The notes: generated from the letters alone by a model not told the origin. Positions 23,063 through 31,215 are shown, counted from the stretch's first letter. The stretch is 35,011 bases of DNA from JBASTI01 sp964374025 (GCA_964374025.1 CAYJWU010000005.1:1-35011); one strand, 5' to 3'. Numbers and translations: made by a program.

Positions 23063-23068
23063 ATCTTA
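23063..23068 (-). promoter_or_regulatory. Possible leaderless -10 of the SDR gene
   Basis: TAAGAT on the minus strand, 6 nt before ATG 23056, preceded by an overlapping TATGAT. No convincing -35. Confidence 0.4.
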
Positions 23069-23082
23069 TCATACTCTCTTAC

Positions 23083-23730
23083 TTATTGGTGTAATTCGTC
23101 TATTCTGTCCATGATCATTTCCGTTGCATGATTCAAATGAGTTATATTGTCGGCGTCGGCGAATTCATTTGGGAGATACAGGGGTTGTCCAGCGTATACA
23201 GTAACTTGCCTCTTGCGCATAAAAAAGTCCTTTGCGCTAAGCCCCCTAATTCCTTCGATCCTGCAGGGAAGAATAGGCGCTCCGGTTTTTATGGCGAGAT
23301 ATGCCGCGCCTCTTCTGCCTTTGCGAGGTCTTCCCAAATTTCGCTTTTTAGCTTCGGGGAAAATGCCGACAACCTGCCCCCCAGCAAGAAATTTTACCGC
23401 GGGAGCAAGTATCTTTGCGATGCCTACTCCTCGACGGACCTGGAAGCAGCCATATACGCGCACAAATAGCGCGGTATAAATGTACCTAAAAAAAGTATGA
23501 TATGTCGCAAATCGTATTGGAAATATCGAAGAAAAAATTGGAAATATTCCAGAAAGAAGAAAAGGGTCAAGCCAGCTAGAATGATTTGCCGCTATAATAA
23601 GCGGGCCTTTTAAATTCCTAATGTTGCGATTTTGGTAAATAATTTGATAGCGAAGAAAAAATTTGAATACCAAGTACCATGGTATCCATGTAGCGTTGTA
23701 TGCGATTTTCGCTATCCAATAGGATATCAT
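23083..23730 (-). CDS. plsC: PlsC-type lysophospholipid acyltransferase
   Basis: Transfers an acyl chain to lysophosphatidate or a similar acceptor at the membrane. The 215-aa product has the acyltransferase signature NHSSWLD (NHxxxxD, about residues 49-55) and FPEAKKR (in place of FPEGTR), plus PILPCRIEG downstream. An N-terminal hydrophobic stretch can anchor it. Start overlaps the FemAB stop (ATGA). Many reduced genomes of this group have incomplete phospholipid pathways, so it may re-acylate scavenged lipids; that is an inference. Confidence 0.9.
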   Translation of the reverse strand: MISYWIAKIAYNATWIPWYLVFKFFLRYQIIYQNRNIRNLKGPLIIAANHSSWLDPFLLSGIFPIFSSIFPIRFATYHTFFRYIYTALFVRVYGCFQVRRGVGIAKILAPAVKFLAGGQVVGIFPEAKKRNLGRPRKGRRGAAYLAIKTGAPILPCRIEGIRGLSAKDFFMRKRQVTVYAGQPLYLPNEFADADNITHLNHATEMIMDRIDELHQ

Positions 23731-24806
23731 AAACGTCTGCGCATCCTGCGCATTGTCTCAAGCATATAATTTGGCCAATATCTCCATGAAAGCGGCATAT
23801 CTTGCGCGTGGAGGTAGTCAGTTTGGAATCCTCCAAAACCTTTCTTAAATAAAGTTATGCCCTGCCACGGGTGATTTTTGGGGGTATCTTCTTTTATAAT
23901 ACCCCAAAAGTTATAAAATTTATGTCCTCTGCGCTTTGCTTCGCGAATCGCTTCCCATTGCAATAAATAGGCAGCCGGAATATTGCTTGGTATGCTTGCG
24001 CCGTGATGGTAGAATGCGCTGTTGCCATAAAAAACAATTAAGGCCGAAGCGATCGCTTTTCCGTTGTGCCATGCGGTGAATACTTGGACGCCAGCGGTAT
24101 CCGCAAATATCTTAACCTGATTTTGAATAAATGTCAAGGAAAAGGGGGTAAAATTATGCCGATTTACGGTTTCTTTGTACAAATCATAAAAAACTTCAAC
24201 ATCTCCATCACTTGCCCCCGCCTTTGTTTCCGCCCCATCTTTTATCGCGCGGCGGATTAGATTTCGCGTGGTTTTGCGCATACCCATCAGAAGCATTTCC
24301 TCCGTTGGCGAAAGATCAAGGGTCCAGGTGGTCTCGGCATGCATATGTATAGGCGCGGGCCGAAAGCCAAGCGCCCTGAAAATATGTTTATTTTCTGCGG
24401 TATCCTCCAGCAAAGGACTTATTCGTATAAAACTGACTTTTTCCTGTTTGGCAATTTCTTTTATTTGCTCGACTAATAGTTTGAAAATTGTCCGCCAGCT
24501 GGCGGATTGAAAAGTGGAAATTTTCTCGCCGGGGGCGAGAATAGGCCCGTGCGGCACAAACAAAAAATTCCCCCGTTTCGCGTGGACTTTTACTACTAAG
24601 GCCACCGCGACTAAACTACCACCCCCCTCCCCTCCTTCGTAAGGAGGGGAGAATATCCCCAACCGCCAAACCTTATCCCCCATTGCCTCGTTAAATTCCC
24701 CCCACGCCCAAGAGTGAAGAAAGGTATGATTTGGTTGGGAGGTTACAAAACTGTCCCAAAGCTGTTTATCGGTAATTTCGTATATATTGAATAATTCGTT
24801 TCGCAT
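23727..24806 (-). CDS. FemAB/FemX-like aminoacyltransferase
   Basis: FemABX enzymes use aminoacyl-tRNA to add bridge amino acids to lipid II. The 359-aa product has the double GNAT-like fold with family strings such as FLHSWAWGEFNEAMG, RRAIKDGAETKAG, KAIASALIVFYGNSAFYHHGAS and FYNFWGI near the end. The N-terminus overlaps the DegT gene by 41 nt, so coupling is likely. Two palindromic elements lie in frame: SPPYEGGEGGGS at about residues 53-64 and SASWR at about 101-105, both in N-terminal loops. Other transferases of this fold act on polysaccharides or proteins; neighbouring murF supports a wall role. Confidence 0.88.
   Translation of the reverse strand: MRNELFNIYEITDKQLWDSFVTSQPNHTFLHSWAWGEFNEAMGDKVWRLGIFSPPYEGGEGGGSLVAVALVVKVHAKRGNFLFVPHGPILAPGEKISTFQSASWRTIFKLLVEQIKEIAKQEKVSFIRISPLLEDTAENKHIFRALGFRPAPIHMHAETTWTLDLSPTEEMLLMGMRKTTRNLIRRAIKDGAETKAGASDGDVEVFYDLYKETVNRHNFTPFSLTFIQNQVKIFADTAGVQVFTAWHNGKAIASALIVFYGNSAFYHHGASIPSNIPAAYLLQWEAIREAKRRGHKFYNFWGIIKEDTPKNHPWQGITLFKKGFGGFQTDYLHAQDMPLSWRYWPNYMLETMRRMRRRL
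24491..24506. repeat. 16-bp perfect palindrome in the FemAB gene
   Basis: TCCGCCAGCTGGCGGA. It is read in frame as SASWR. From memory, the same palindrome is frequent in genomes of this bacterial group, inside and outside genes; that cannot be verified here. Confidence 0.75.
24622..24650. repeat. C/G-rich inverted repeat in the FemAB gene
   Basis: TCCCCTCCTT (24628-24637) and AAGGAGGGGA (24641-24650) are perfect 10-bp arms with loop CGT. A near copy with ACG loop lies in the DegT gene 1.25 kb away. Confidence 0.85.
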
Positions 24807-26040
24807 CTTTCTCTGAAATATTAATATGCGTTGGCAAGTTTACGCTTTCACGGGCTGCGAGCTCGGCGTTCGGACACGAACCGACAGTGTATTTCATCGC
24901 GTCAAAATCGGTGCCGACTGGATCAATCACATTTTTATACCAGTCTCCTAGTAAAATATGACGCCTTTTCGCCTCCTGGATAATTTCTTTCGCGCGGGGG
25001 TGGCGAATGTTAAAACGGAGGTAGATCGCGCCGGGCATTGTATCCCCATATATTTTTGTGAGCTCCCGCCGATGCGAATTATACTTTTCAAGCTTGCCGA
25101 ACTGATGCAAAGCAAGCTCGGCAAGCGCGTCGTTCATGCGGGCCGGAAACATACCCGGCCTCTCCCCTGCCCTCTCTGCAGCGCTTACGGCAAGTCCGAC
25201 CCCTCGCACTATTCTTAAAAACGCAAGCAAATATTTTCCGAAAATATAATAAGTGGGAATTATAATTGAAAAAAGCAGCGGGTGCAAAAGCTGCTTTGCT
25301 GTCCAACAGCGAGACGGCGTTGGCAAGTCCCCGTATGTCTCCCCTATTTTTCGCGCGAGCACTTCGTTATTTGTTGTGACAAGCCCTCCCCAAACCGAGG
25401 AGATTACTTTATCTCTTCCAAAACTAAAAAAAGCAATATCGCCAAAAGTTCCGACTATCCTCCCGTTATATCTTGCCCCAAGCGCGTGCGCGCAATCCTC
25501 AATCACAATGAGATTGTGCCGCTTTGCAATCTCGAGAATTTTGTCTATTTGAGCAGGAACTCCAAAGGTATTTTGGATAATTACTGCCCGTGGACGCTTG
25601 CCCTGAGCCTGTCGAAGGGTGATTTTTTGATCGAGATCCTTTGGGTCCAGATTTAATGATTCCTCGATATCAACATATATGGGCGTTCCCCCTGCCCAAA
25701 GGACAGGATTTGGCACGGCATTACAGGTGAATGCCTGCAAAAGCACTTCGTCTCCCTCTTTTATATCCAAAGCCCTTAATATCGTATAAAGCGCCGAGCG
25801 GCCGCTATTGAAGCTAAACGCGTATTTGGCGCCAAGATAATCCTTAAAATTTTGCTCAAGTTGCGCTGTTGATGTTATCACACCCCCCCCTATCCCCCCT
25901 CTCCTTACGAAGGAGAGGGGGAAAGGGGGTGAGGTGAGTAGCAAACCTATAGTTTTTATTATTATTTTTATTACCAACCAAACATCATCCCATTGGACAT
26001 TTGGCGACAGCGAAATAGAAATTGGTTTGAATATACGCAT
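24766..26040 (-). CDS. DegT/DnrJ/EryC1/StrS-family aminotransferase
   Basis: PLP-dependent aminotransferase family, usually acting on nucleotide-linked keto-sugars. The 424-aa product has FNSGRSALYTILRAL for the cofactor phosphate, EDCAHALGARY for the cofactor Asp, and FGRDKVISSVWGG for the Schiff-base Lys region (the usual GEGG is SVWGG). Residues 1-35 before the fold include a hydrophobic stretch; residues 36-55 are encoded by a C/G-rich inverted repeat, and LRQAQGK (about 141-147) by another widespread repeat. Its ATG overlaps the murF stop (TAATG). The product may be an amino sugar for surface glycans; a role in modifying the wall is equally possible. Confidence 0.88.
   Translation of the reverse strand: MRIFKPISISLSPNVQWDDVWLVIKIIIKTIGLLLTSPPFPLSFVRRGGIGGGVITSTAQLEQNFKDYLGAKYAFSFNSGRSALYTILRALDIKEGDEVLLQAFTCNAVPNPVLWAGGTPIYVDIEESLNLDPKDLDQKITLRQAQGKRPRAVIIQNTFGVPAQIDKILEIAKRHNLIVIEDCAHALGARYNGRIVGTFGDIAFFSFGRDKVISSVWGGLVTTNNEVLARKIGETYGDLPTPSRCWTAKQLLHPLLFSIIIPTYYIFGKYLLAFLRIVRGVGLAVSAAERAGERPGMFPARMNDALAELALHQFGKLEKYNSHRRELTKIYGDTMPGAIYLRFNIRHPRAKEIIQEAKRRHILLGDWYKNVIDPVGTDFDAMKYTVGSCPNAELAARESVNLPTHINISEKDAKRIIQYIRNYR
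25601..25619. repeat. LRQAQG-type short repeat in the DegT gene
   Basis: CCCTGAGCCTGTCGAAGGG, an imperfect palindrome with CCCT/AGGG ends. It is translated on the minus strand as TLRQAQGK. This sequence is known to me as a dispersed repeat in many bacterial genomes. Confidence 0.75.
25881..25931. repeat. C/G-rich inverted repeat in the DegT gene
   Basis: CCCCCTCTCCTT (25895-25906) and AAGGAGAGGGGG (25910-25921), perfect 12-bp arms with loop ACG, in a wider CACCCCC...GGGGGTG dyad. It is read in frame as SPPFPLSFVRRGGIGGGV (residues 37-54). Confidence 0.88.
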
Positions 26041-27647
26041 TACGAAATTGTGATTGCCGTTTTTACTATTTCCGGCACGCGATTTTCTAAAAGTACAATG
26101 TCCCCCTCTTTAAGGTCTTTTTTAAGTTTTGCTATAAGCGCCGCGGAGTCCCGAATTAAAAGAACATCGGTATTTGGCGCGTTTTTTCGAATTTCCCGGA
26201 AAAAATCCGAGGAGGTAAGTATGCAAACATCGCATACTTTATCTATCTTCAGCGCGAGCCGCATATGGACATCCGCTGCGCTGTCGGCAAGCTCAATCAA
26301 AGGAAGCATAATCAGTATCTTTTTGCTTCCCTTTAGGTTTTCCAGCACCTCAAGCGCGGCCATGACTCCTCTGGGGTTAGCCGAGTAGCTGTCGTCAATG
26401 ATCGTCGAGCCGTTTATGCCGGGCTTTATCTCGAGCGTGTGCGGAGGAGCCTTGAGGGTTTTAACGCGGTTTTTGATCTCTTCCAGGGTCATGCCCAGGG
26501 CATCAGCCGCAAGCGCAGCCCCAAGAATATTCAGCACATTATGCCGCCCAAGTATCTCGGTCTCAAATAATTCCCTGCTTTCCTTTAGTTTTACCTGGAA
26601 GCTCATTCCGGTTCTTGTAAAATCAATTTTCTCCGCGGTTATATCCGGCTTCGCGGAGACACTGAAACTTCTTAGCGCGTACATCCGTTTTGGCATAGAT
26701 GTTTTCTCGTAAAGCGCGCGAGTATAATCATTTTCCCCGTTAAATATCGCAAGGCCGTTTGCGGGCAATGATTTGATAAGTTCGTATTTTGCTCTAGCCG
26801 TTTTATCGAGCGATCCGAAGAGCGATAGATGCTGTTCGTTTATTCCTGATAAAATTCCGATCTGCGGCTGTACGATATCGCATATTTTTTTTATTTCACC
26901 TTCCTTATACGCTCCCATTTCTACGATAAACACATCAATGTCAGGGTTTAGCTTATCAAGAAGACAAGACGCTACGCCAATTTCGGTATTATGATTTTCG
27001 GAAGTTTTAAGCACCTTCAGCTTCCCGGAAAGTATGTGCGCAAGATACTCCTTAATGCTCGTTTTTCCGTAGCTGCCGGTGATTCCGATGACCAAAACGT
27101 CTTTTAATGTTTTCCGCTTCGCTTTGGCCTTCAAAAGTATCTTGTTTTTTAAAATATCGCTTGGGAATTTAAGGGCGTAAACGCCCGCCGCGACAATCAG
27201 GGGAATAGAAACGTCGAGAAAAATAGCAGTAAATAAAAAGGTTATAGCAGAACCCTTCAAGTACGCCAAAAAACCCGCGACAACGAGTGGCGCCATAGAG
27301 ATTCCGCAAATAAGAATGGCTTTTTTTGTAAAGATTGGTTCCTTAATTTGCTTTTTATAGGCAGTGTAGGCGCTTCTGACCCCGAGTAGCGCGTAAAAAA
27401 CGCCTGTTATTATTTGGTAAAAAAATTGCCATACCCCCAGGAAAAGCAATATTGAGCTTATAAGAATCGCGATTTTCCCCAAATGCAGTTTGTTGAGAAA
27501 AATTTGCTGCGCGCTTTTAAGCTCAAAATGCGCGCGCATCCGATCGAGTCTGTATTCTTTGAGCTGCCAAAGATAAACCCAAAACAAAACATCGCGCGAT
27601 ATCTTGATAAGCCAAAGGATAAAAATTATGAATAGGATTATTTTCAT
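26040..27647 (-). CDS. murF: MurF-type Mur ligase with N-terminal membrane region
   Basis: MurF joins D-Ala-D-Ala to UDP-MurNAc-tripeptide. The 535-aa product is longer than usual (about 450) because residues 1-165 contain four to five membrane segments. The ligase part has P-loop GITGSYGKTSIKE, EMGAYKEGEIKKICDIVQPQIGILSGINEQHL and the C-terminal DDSYSANP motif typical of MurF. N-terminal TM fusions of MurF are common in candidate-phyla bacteria, as I recall, and would place the reaction at the membrane near MraY. It starts 6 nt after the alpha/beta hydrolase stop and overlaps the DegT start. Confidence 0.9.
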   Translation of the reverse strand: MKIILFIIFILWLIKISRDVLFWVYLWQLKEYRLDRMRAHFELKSAQQIFLNKLHLGKIAILISSILLFLGVWQFFYQIITGVFYALLGVRSAYTAYKKQIKEPIFTKKAILICGISMAPLVVAGFLAYLKGSAITFLFTAIFLDVSIPLIVAAGVYALKFPSDILKNKILLKAKAKRKTLKDVLVIGITGSYGKTSIKEYLAHILSGKLKVLKTSENHNTEIGVASCLLDKLNPDIDVFIVEMGAYKEGEIKKICDIVQPQIGILSGINEQHLSLFGSLDKTARAKYELIKSLPANGLAIFNGENDYTRALYEKTSMPKRMYALRSFSVSAKPDITAEKIDFTRTGMSFQVKLKESRELFETEILGRHNVLNILGAALAADALGMTLEEIKNRVKTLKAPPHTLEIKPGINGSTIIDDSYSANPRGVMAALEVLENLKGSKKILIMLPLIELADSAADVHMRLALKIDKVCDVCILTSSDFFREIRKNAPNTDVLLIRDSAALIAKLKKDLKEGDIVLLENRVPEIVKTAITIS

Positions 27648-27653
27648 CTTATG

Positions 27654-28436
27654 TTATTTGCCTTGAATAAACTCTTTAATCTCCAAAGCGACCTCGCGAT
27701 ACTTTTTAAGATTAATATCATGCCCTTCGTTTTCAAAAACCCGCATTTTAGAGCCGATGATTTCTCTCTGGATAATACGGCCATCCGCGAGCAAAGTTAC
27801 ATTATCTTTCCCCCCCCAAAGAATCAATGTTGGGATTTTGACTAGATTCAGCCGAGGGCCGACTTCTTCACTTACGACTCGTTTTCTCGTCTCCTTCATT
27901 ATAGCTGTGGCAAGATAGTAATCGCGTTCGCCGGCAAATTTATACCATATATTTTCCACGTATGGACGCAAGAACGCAAGCACGGGCAGAGAAAATATGA
28001 AATCACCGATCTTTGTCGCAATCATAAAGATTTTTATTCGCAATTTCCTTCGCTTTATAATTCGCGCCACCGACATCAAAATCAGCTTTTTTATGTTTTG
28101 CGGATACTGCGCCGTGTAAGCAATCGCGATTTGGCCGCCGAAAGAATGGCCCGCGAGGAAGAAGTTTTGAACGCGAAGAGTTTTAAGAAACACGCGCATA
28201 AATTCCACATAATCCGATAACCCCCACGAAAGAGGCGGCTGTGAAGTTTCGCCAAAGCCCGGCAGGTCGGGTATAAAAACTTTCACCCCGCCTTCCTCCA
28301 AGCTCAACGCGACATTCGTCCAGGAATTTATAGAACTGCCCCACCCGTGCAAAATTATGAGCGGTATACTGCCCATTCTGGCTGTTTCAAGATAACGAAC
28401 CCGCAGACTGCCTACGGTAATTGTCTTCTGTTCCAT
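27654..28436 (-). CDS. Alpha/beta hydrolase
   Basis: The 260-aa product has the oxyanion region ILHGWGSS, nucleophile elbow GHSFGG (Ser about 97), the acid in LILWGGKDNVT and the catalytic His in FENEGHDINL. The cap domain (about 130-190) is basic and hydrophobic. This fold covers esterases, lipases, thioesterases and C-C hydrolases, and the substrate cannot be told. It heads the envelope operon, next to murF and two lipid-related genes, so an acyl or lipid ester is a reasonable guess. Promoter with an extended -10 lies just upstream. Confidence 0.85.
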   Translation of the reverse strand: MEQKTITVGSLRVRYLETARMGSIPLIILHGWGSSINSWTNVALSLEEGGVKVFIPDLPGFGETSQPPLSWGLSDYVEFMRVFLKTLRVQNFFLAGHSFGGQIAIAYTAQYPQNIKKLILMSVARIIKRRKLRIKIFMIATKIGDFIFSLPVLAFLRPYVENIWYKFAGERDYYLATAIMKETRKRVVSEEVGPRLNLVKIPTLILWGGKDNVTLLADGRIIQREIIGSKMRVFENEGHDINLKKYREVALEIKEFIQGK

Positions 28437-28444
28437 ATAGAGTC

Positions 28445-28473
28445 AAATTACCACAAAAAAAGCCGTTTTGCAA
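28445..28473 (-). promoter_or_regulatory. Promoter of the envelope operon
   Basis: On the minus strand TTGCAA (28473-28468), 17 nt, TGG-extended TAATTT (28450-28445), 8 nt before ATG 28436. The -35 lies in the loop of the upstream terminator. Confidence 0.6.
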
Positions 28474-28478
28474 CGGCT
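28455..28478 (-). terminator. Terminator of the PurD-like/cytidylyltransferase unit
   Basis: AGCCGTT (28461-28467) pairs with AACGGCT (28472-28478); on the minus strand seven T follow. The hairpin begins in the stop codon of the cytidylyltransferase gene. Confidence 0.85.
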
Positions 28479-28893
28479 AGCGGAGGATTGAGGTATGATA
28501 TTTGCCGGGCGCGTAGGGTTTTAAGAATTTGAGAGGTATTTTTGCATTTCCGGTTTTCATCCATCGCTTTAGATCCTTTGCAAGCTCTTTTTGATCATAG
28601 CCAAGGCAAATGATGTCCGGTTTTTCGCTTAGAATAATTTTGTAATTCCCCTGTTCCATATCGCCCGCGATCGCTTTGTCGACATAGCCGATATCCCGCA
28701 CAAATTCAATTCGCTCCTTCAGAGAGTGTTTTGGCAATTTATTTTTAAATTTTTTGGAGGCGCTTGCCCGCCCAACCGCGACAACAAGAAAACCGCCATG
28801 GCCTCTTGCCTGGCGGAAAAAATCAATGTGCCCTGGATGGACGCCGTCAAAAATTCCGAAAACTAAAACCCTCACTTTAATATTTGCTTTCAT
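28477..28893 (-). CDS. Cytidylyltransferase-fold nucleotidyltransferase
   Basis: The 138-aa product has the signature GIFDGVHPGHIDFF (HxGH, with HPGH) close to the N-terminus. The typical second motif (ISTS) is not obvious; EKPDIICLGYDQKE fits the central strand-helix. Length matches TagD-type glycerol-3-phosphate cytidylyltransferases and archaeal FAD synthetases, which also have the GYDQ segment; I would call either. Start chosen at 28893 because it forms an ATGA overlap with the preceding gene; a start 12 nt upstream is less likely. The conserved GLP-like upstream codons belong to the earlier gene in another frame. Confidence 0.82.
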   Translation of the reverse strand: MKANIKVRVLVFGIFDGVHPGHIDFFRQARGHGGFLVVAVGRASASKKFKNKLPKHSLKERIEFVRDIGYVDKAIAGDMEQGNYKIILSEKPDIICLGYDQKELAKDLKRWMKTGNAKIPLKFLKPYAPGKYHTSILR

Positions 28894-30194
28894 AGGTAGC
28901 CCCAAGTCTGCAATTTGTCGCTATCCTCAAACCATCTCGTTCCAATATCCACTCTATAAAACATATCCTGCACCGCTATATTTTGAACTCGCGCGTACAC
29001 TTTTCGCCGCGCCTCCAAAACAGTCCGGGCGGAGGCGGTAATCACCATCAAAACTCCGGAAGCGCCAGCGACTCGCCAGACGTCATTTTCAAATTTTACA
29101 TCTTCTATATGCACGCCCTCAAGATTTTTTGGGTTTCTAAAAAATATGGGCAAATCTCGGTAGGTATTAATCGTTTCCGACCCTTCCTTTTTTGAAACAA
29201 AGTAGGAAGGAATAAGAATGCGTACGCCTATTTGAAAGCCCCTTTTTGTTTTAAGCTCAAAAGTCTCTCCGCGCGCGATACGCCATAGCAGTTCCCCCAT
29301 CGGCATAAGAAGTCCCTCCTGCTGTATGGGAATTGTGGGATACCCAAAGCGCGAAGTGAACTCAAGAGGATAAATCCCGGAGCCATTGACCACGCAATTG
29401 ATATCAATGTATCCGACGTACTTTGATTCACGGAGCGCTGGCAGCATTTTTCTAAGCGTTGCCTGGAAGAGCACATTCGATTTTGCCCAGTACATCATTG
29501 TCCCCATCTCCCCCACAAAGGGGCCGAGATTTCCCGGGAATAATTTTTTATGCTCAAAATTTACGTTTATGGGGTAAATGAAGTCATGGCCATTAAAAAA
29601 CGCCCCTACCGCGATTTCCACTCCATTGATAAATTTTTGCAGGATAAAAACCGGGGCCTTCTTTTGCCATACATCTTTGTTTTTCGCGAGGATTTCTACT
29701 AAATCTTTGCCGTCCTCCTCTTGCCCTATAAAAAGCAGTCCCTTGCCCGTGGAAGGAGTATTTCCGCTTGGTTTAAATACATATCGGCCGGGGTTTTCTT
29801 TTATAAATTGAATCGCGTCGTCATAACTTGAAAAATGAGAGTGCGGCAATACGGACACCCCGTATTTTTTGAGTTCATTTTGGCCAAAATCCCTGTCCAT
29901 CTCCAGTTTATCCGTATATTCGCTGCCACCCACAACAAGCTTTCCGGCATTCCGGAGTCTATCGGCCGTTATGCCAAATTCCACATCGTCAAATACAATG
30001 ACATCCGCCCAGTCCTGGAATTCCTGCCAGTCCTTTACTTTATCAATAAAGCCGTTATACACATCCGCATCGCCTTCTTCCTTAATGTACGCCTTCACTT
30101 CATGCCCTTCCTGCTTTATATGCCACGCAAGATCGCCGCTTAAACTTTCGAGTGATACGAATAAAAATTTTAGTTTCTGAAAATTATTTTCCAT
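28890..30194 (-). CDS. PurD-like ATP-grasp ligase
   Basis: The 434-aa product resembles phosphoribosylamine-glycine ligase: N-terminal LKFLFVSLESLSGDLAWHIKQEGH, an ATP-grasp core with KPSGNTPSTGKGLLF and the metal-binding end IDINCVVNGSGIYPLEFTSRFGYP. The N domain departs from PurD, lacking the usual GGREHA start, and no other purine gene is present. The next gene is a nucleotidyltransferase (ATGA overlap). It may act on a different carboxylate-amine pair. A short-leader promoter lies upstream. Name PurD only at the family level. Confidence 0.82.
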   Translation of the reverse strand: MENNFQKLKFLFVSLESLSGDLAWHIKQEGHEVKAYIKEEGDADVYNGFIDKVKDWQEFQDWADVIVFDDVEFGITADRLRNAGKLVVGGSEYTDKLEMDRDFGQNELKKYGVSVLPHSHFSSYDDAIQFIKENPGRYVFKPSGNTPSTGKGLLFIGQEEDGKDLVEILAKNKDVWQKKAPVFILQKFINGVEIAVGAFFNGHDFIYPINVNFEHKKLFPGNLGPFVGEMGTMMYWAKSNVLFQATLRKMLPALRESKYVGYIDINCVVNGSGIYPLEFTSRFGYPTIPIQQEGLLMPMGELLWRIARGETFELKTKRGFQIGVRILIPSYFVSKKEGSETINTYRDLPIFFRNPKNLEGVHIEDVKFENDVWRVAGASGVLMVITASARTVLEARRKVYARVQNIAVQDMFYRVDIGTRWFEDSDKLQTWGYL

Positions 30195-30208
30195 TTATTA
30201 CATTGTGC

Positions 30209-30235
30209 ATTATATCATAATAACATTCGAGTCAA
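30209..30235 (-). promoter_or_regulatory. Promoter of the PurD-like gene
   Basis: On the minus strand TGA-extended TATAAT (30214-30209), 14 nt before the ATG. TTGACT (30235-30230) is only 15 nt upstream, shorter than ideal. Confidence 0.55.
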
Positions 30236-30261
30236 AAATAAAACCACGGGGTAGACCGTGG
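30233..30261 (-). terminator. Terminator after the unknown gene pair
   Basis: CCACGG (30244-30249) pairs with CCGTGG (30256-30261); on the minus strand a T-rich tract follows. Confidence 0.85.
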
Positions 30262-30272
30262 CTAAAATGTTG

Positions 30273-30668
30273 TTACGCCCTCTCATAGAAGCGTAGGAAC
30301 TCATCAGCAAGGCCCATAAACAGTTGCTTGCCACCGGGAAGACTTTGCAAAATGGCTTCCGCGCCGTCATGGGTCACTTTGAGACGAATGTCCTCGCAGT
30401 GAGGATTATCCAAGCTAATCATGCTCCTCTGGGCAGCGTGGAGAATAGCATCTCGAACAACGATTGAGTCACCATGGATTGGGTGAAGGCGTATGCGGAA
30501 GCGTATATCCAGTCCTTCTTGCTCGGCGCGGCTCATCAGGCCCTGAAACACGTTAGCCGTTGCTTTACCAAAACGTTCGTCACGCAGAGAAATAGTTTCG
30601 TACCCCCTTAGAGCCAGCGCCGCGCAAAGCCCCGTAAAAAAATCTGCCGACGTTAACCGCTGTGTCAT
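30273..30668 (-). CDS. Unknown 131-aa protein
   Basis: Start chosen at 30668 because GGAGGAG lies 7 nt upstream; a GTG 6 nt earlier is too close to that SD. The product mixes helices and strands (DIRFRIRLHPIHGDSIVVRDAI; EDIRLKVTHDGAEAIL), with no membrane segment and one Cys. No family recognised. It follows another unknown gene after 22 nt and is ended by a good terminator, so the pair is a self-contained unit. Codons are richer in C and G endings than in the neighbouring typA or PurD-like genes. Confidence 0.75.
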   Translation of the reverse strand: MTQRLTSADFFTGLCAALALRGYETISLRDERFGKATANVFQGLMSRAEQEGLDIRFRIRLHPIHGDSIVVRDAILHAAQRSMISLDNPHCEDIRLKVTHDGAEAILQSLPGGKQLFMGLADEFLRFYERA

Positions 30669-30690
30669 TTCCACGCTCCTCCGGACGAGT

Positions 30691-31215
30691 TCATCGTCCC
30701 GTTTTTTCCAAAGAGTTCAACTCTTTTTCCAGTTTATTCTCGGCATCGATAATCAGCTCTTTGAAACGGTCAAATGTAAGAGGACTCTTCCACCTGTCGG
30801 CTATCTGGAGGATTTCCTTTAAATACCAGTGTTGCGATTCCCAGAAAGGCAATCCAGCAAATGCAAAGTATCCTTTCGGGAGCCCTGCTATTGCATATGG
30901 CACATACACCTGTTTAGAAATATCGAGACTTACGCAAATAAATGCATCGCATCGTCCACATTGTCTGAATTCATCGCAGTATAGTCTAAGTTCAAGGCCA
31001 CAGAGACAAAATGGACAGCCCAGTACCATCATTGGTGGTTCAAAACGAGGTGGCTTCTTAAATTCTATAATTGCCTCTCGTGCCTGGATCCCCTCGCGGT
31101 GCGCTTGCTTAAAAAGATAGGTCCAATTGCTTTCTCCAAGTTCATCGGGAGAAACTTTTTTCCACCCTCCATCACGTAACCAACTACCGATATAGGCGTT
31201 TGTGTGGCTCGCCAT
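30691..31215 (-). CDS. Unknown 174-aa protein with a zinc-finger-like Cys cluster
   Basis: Strong SD AGGAGGT precedes ATG 31215. The central region has CPFC, then a CGLELRLYC segment and CGRC (about residues 67-89), enough for one zinc ribbon with a spare Cys. Both ends are helical and polar. It is first of a two-gene unit. I recognise no family. The zinc-ribbon resembles those in rubrerythrin-like or nucleic-acid-binding proteins, but neither can be supported. Codon use again sets it apart from the housekeeping genes. Confidence 0.75.
   Translation of the reverse strand: MASHTNAYIGSWLRDGGWKKVSPDELGESNWTYLFKQAHREGIQAREAIIEFKKPPRFEPPMMVLGCPFCLCGLELRLYCDEFRQCGRCDAFICVSLDISKQVYVPYAIAGLPKGYFAFAGLPFWESQHWYLKEILQIADRWKSPLTFDRFKELIIDAENKLEKELNSLEKTGR

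Noticed and set aside
25595..25620. LRQAQG sequence as adaptor or vector contamination
   Set aside because: It keeps the reading frame inside an otherwise normal gene and matches a repeat known from many genomes.
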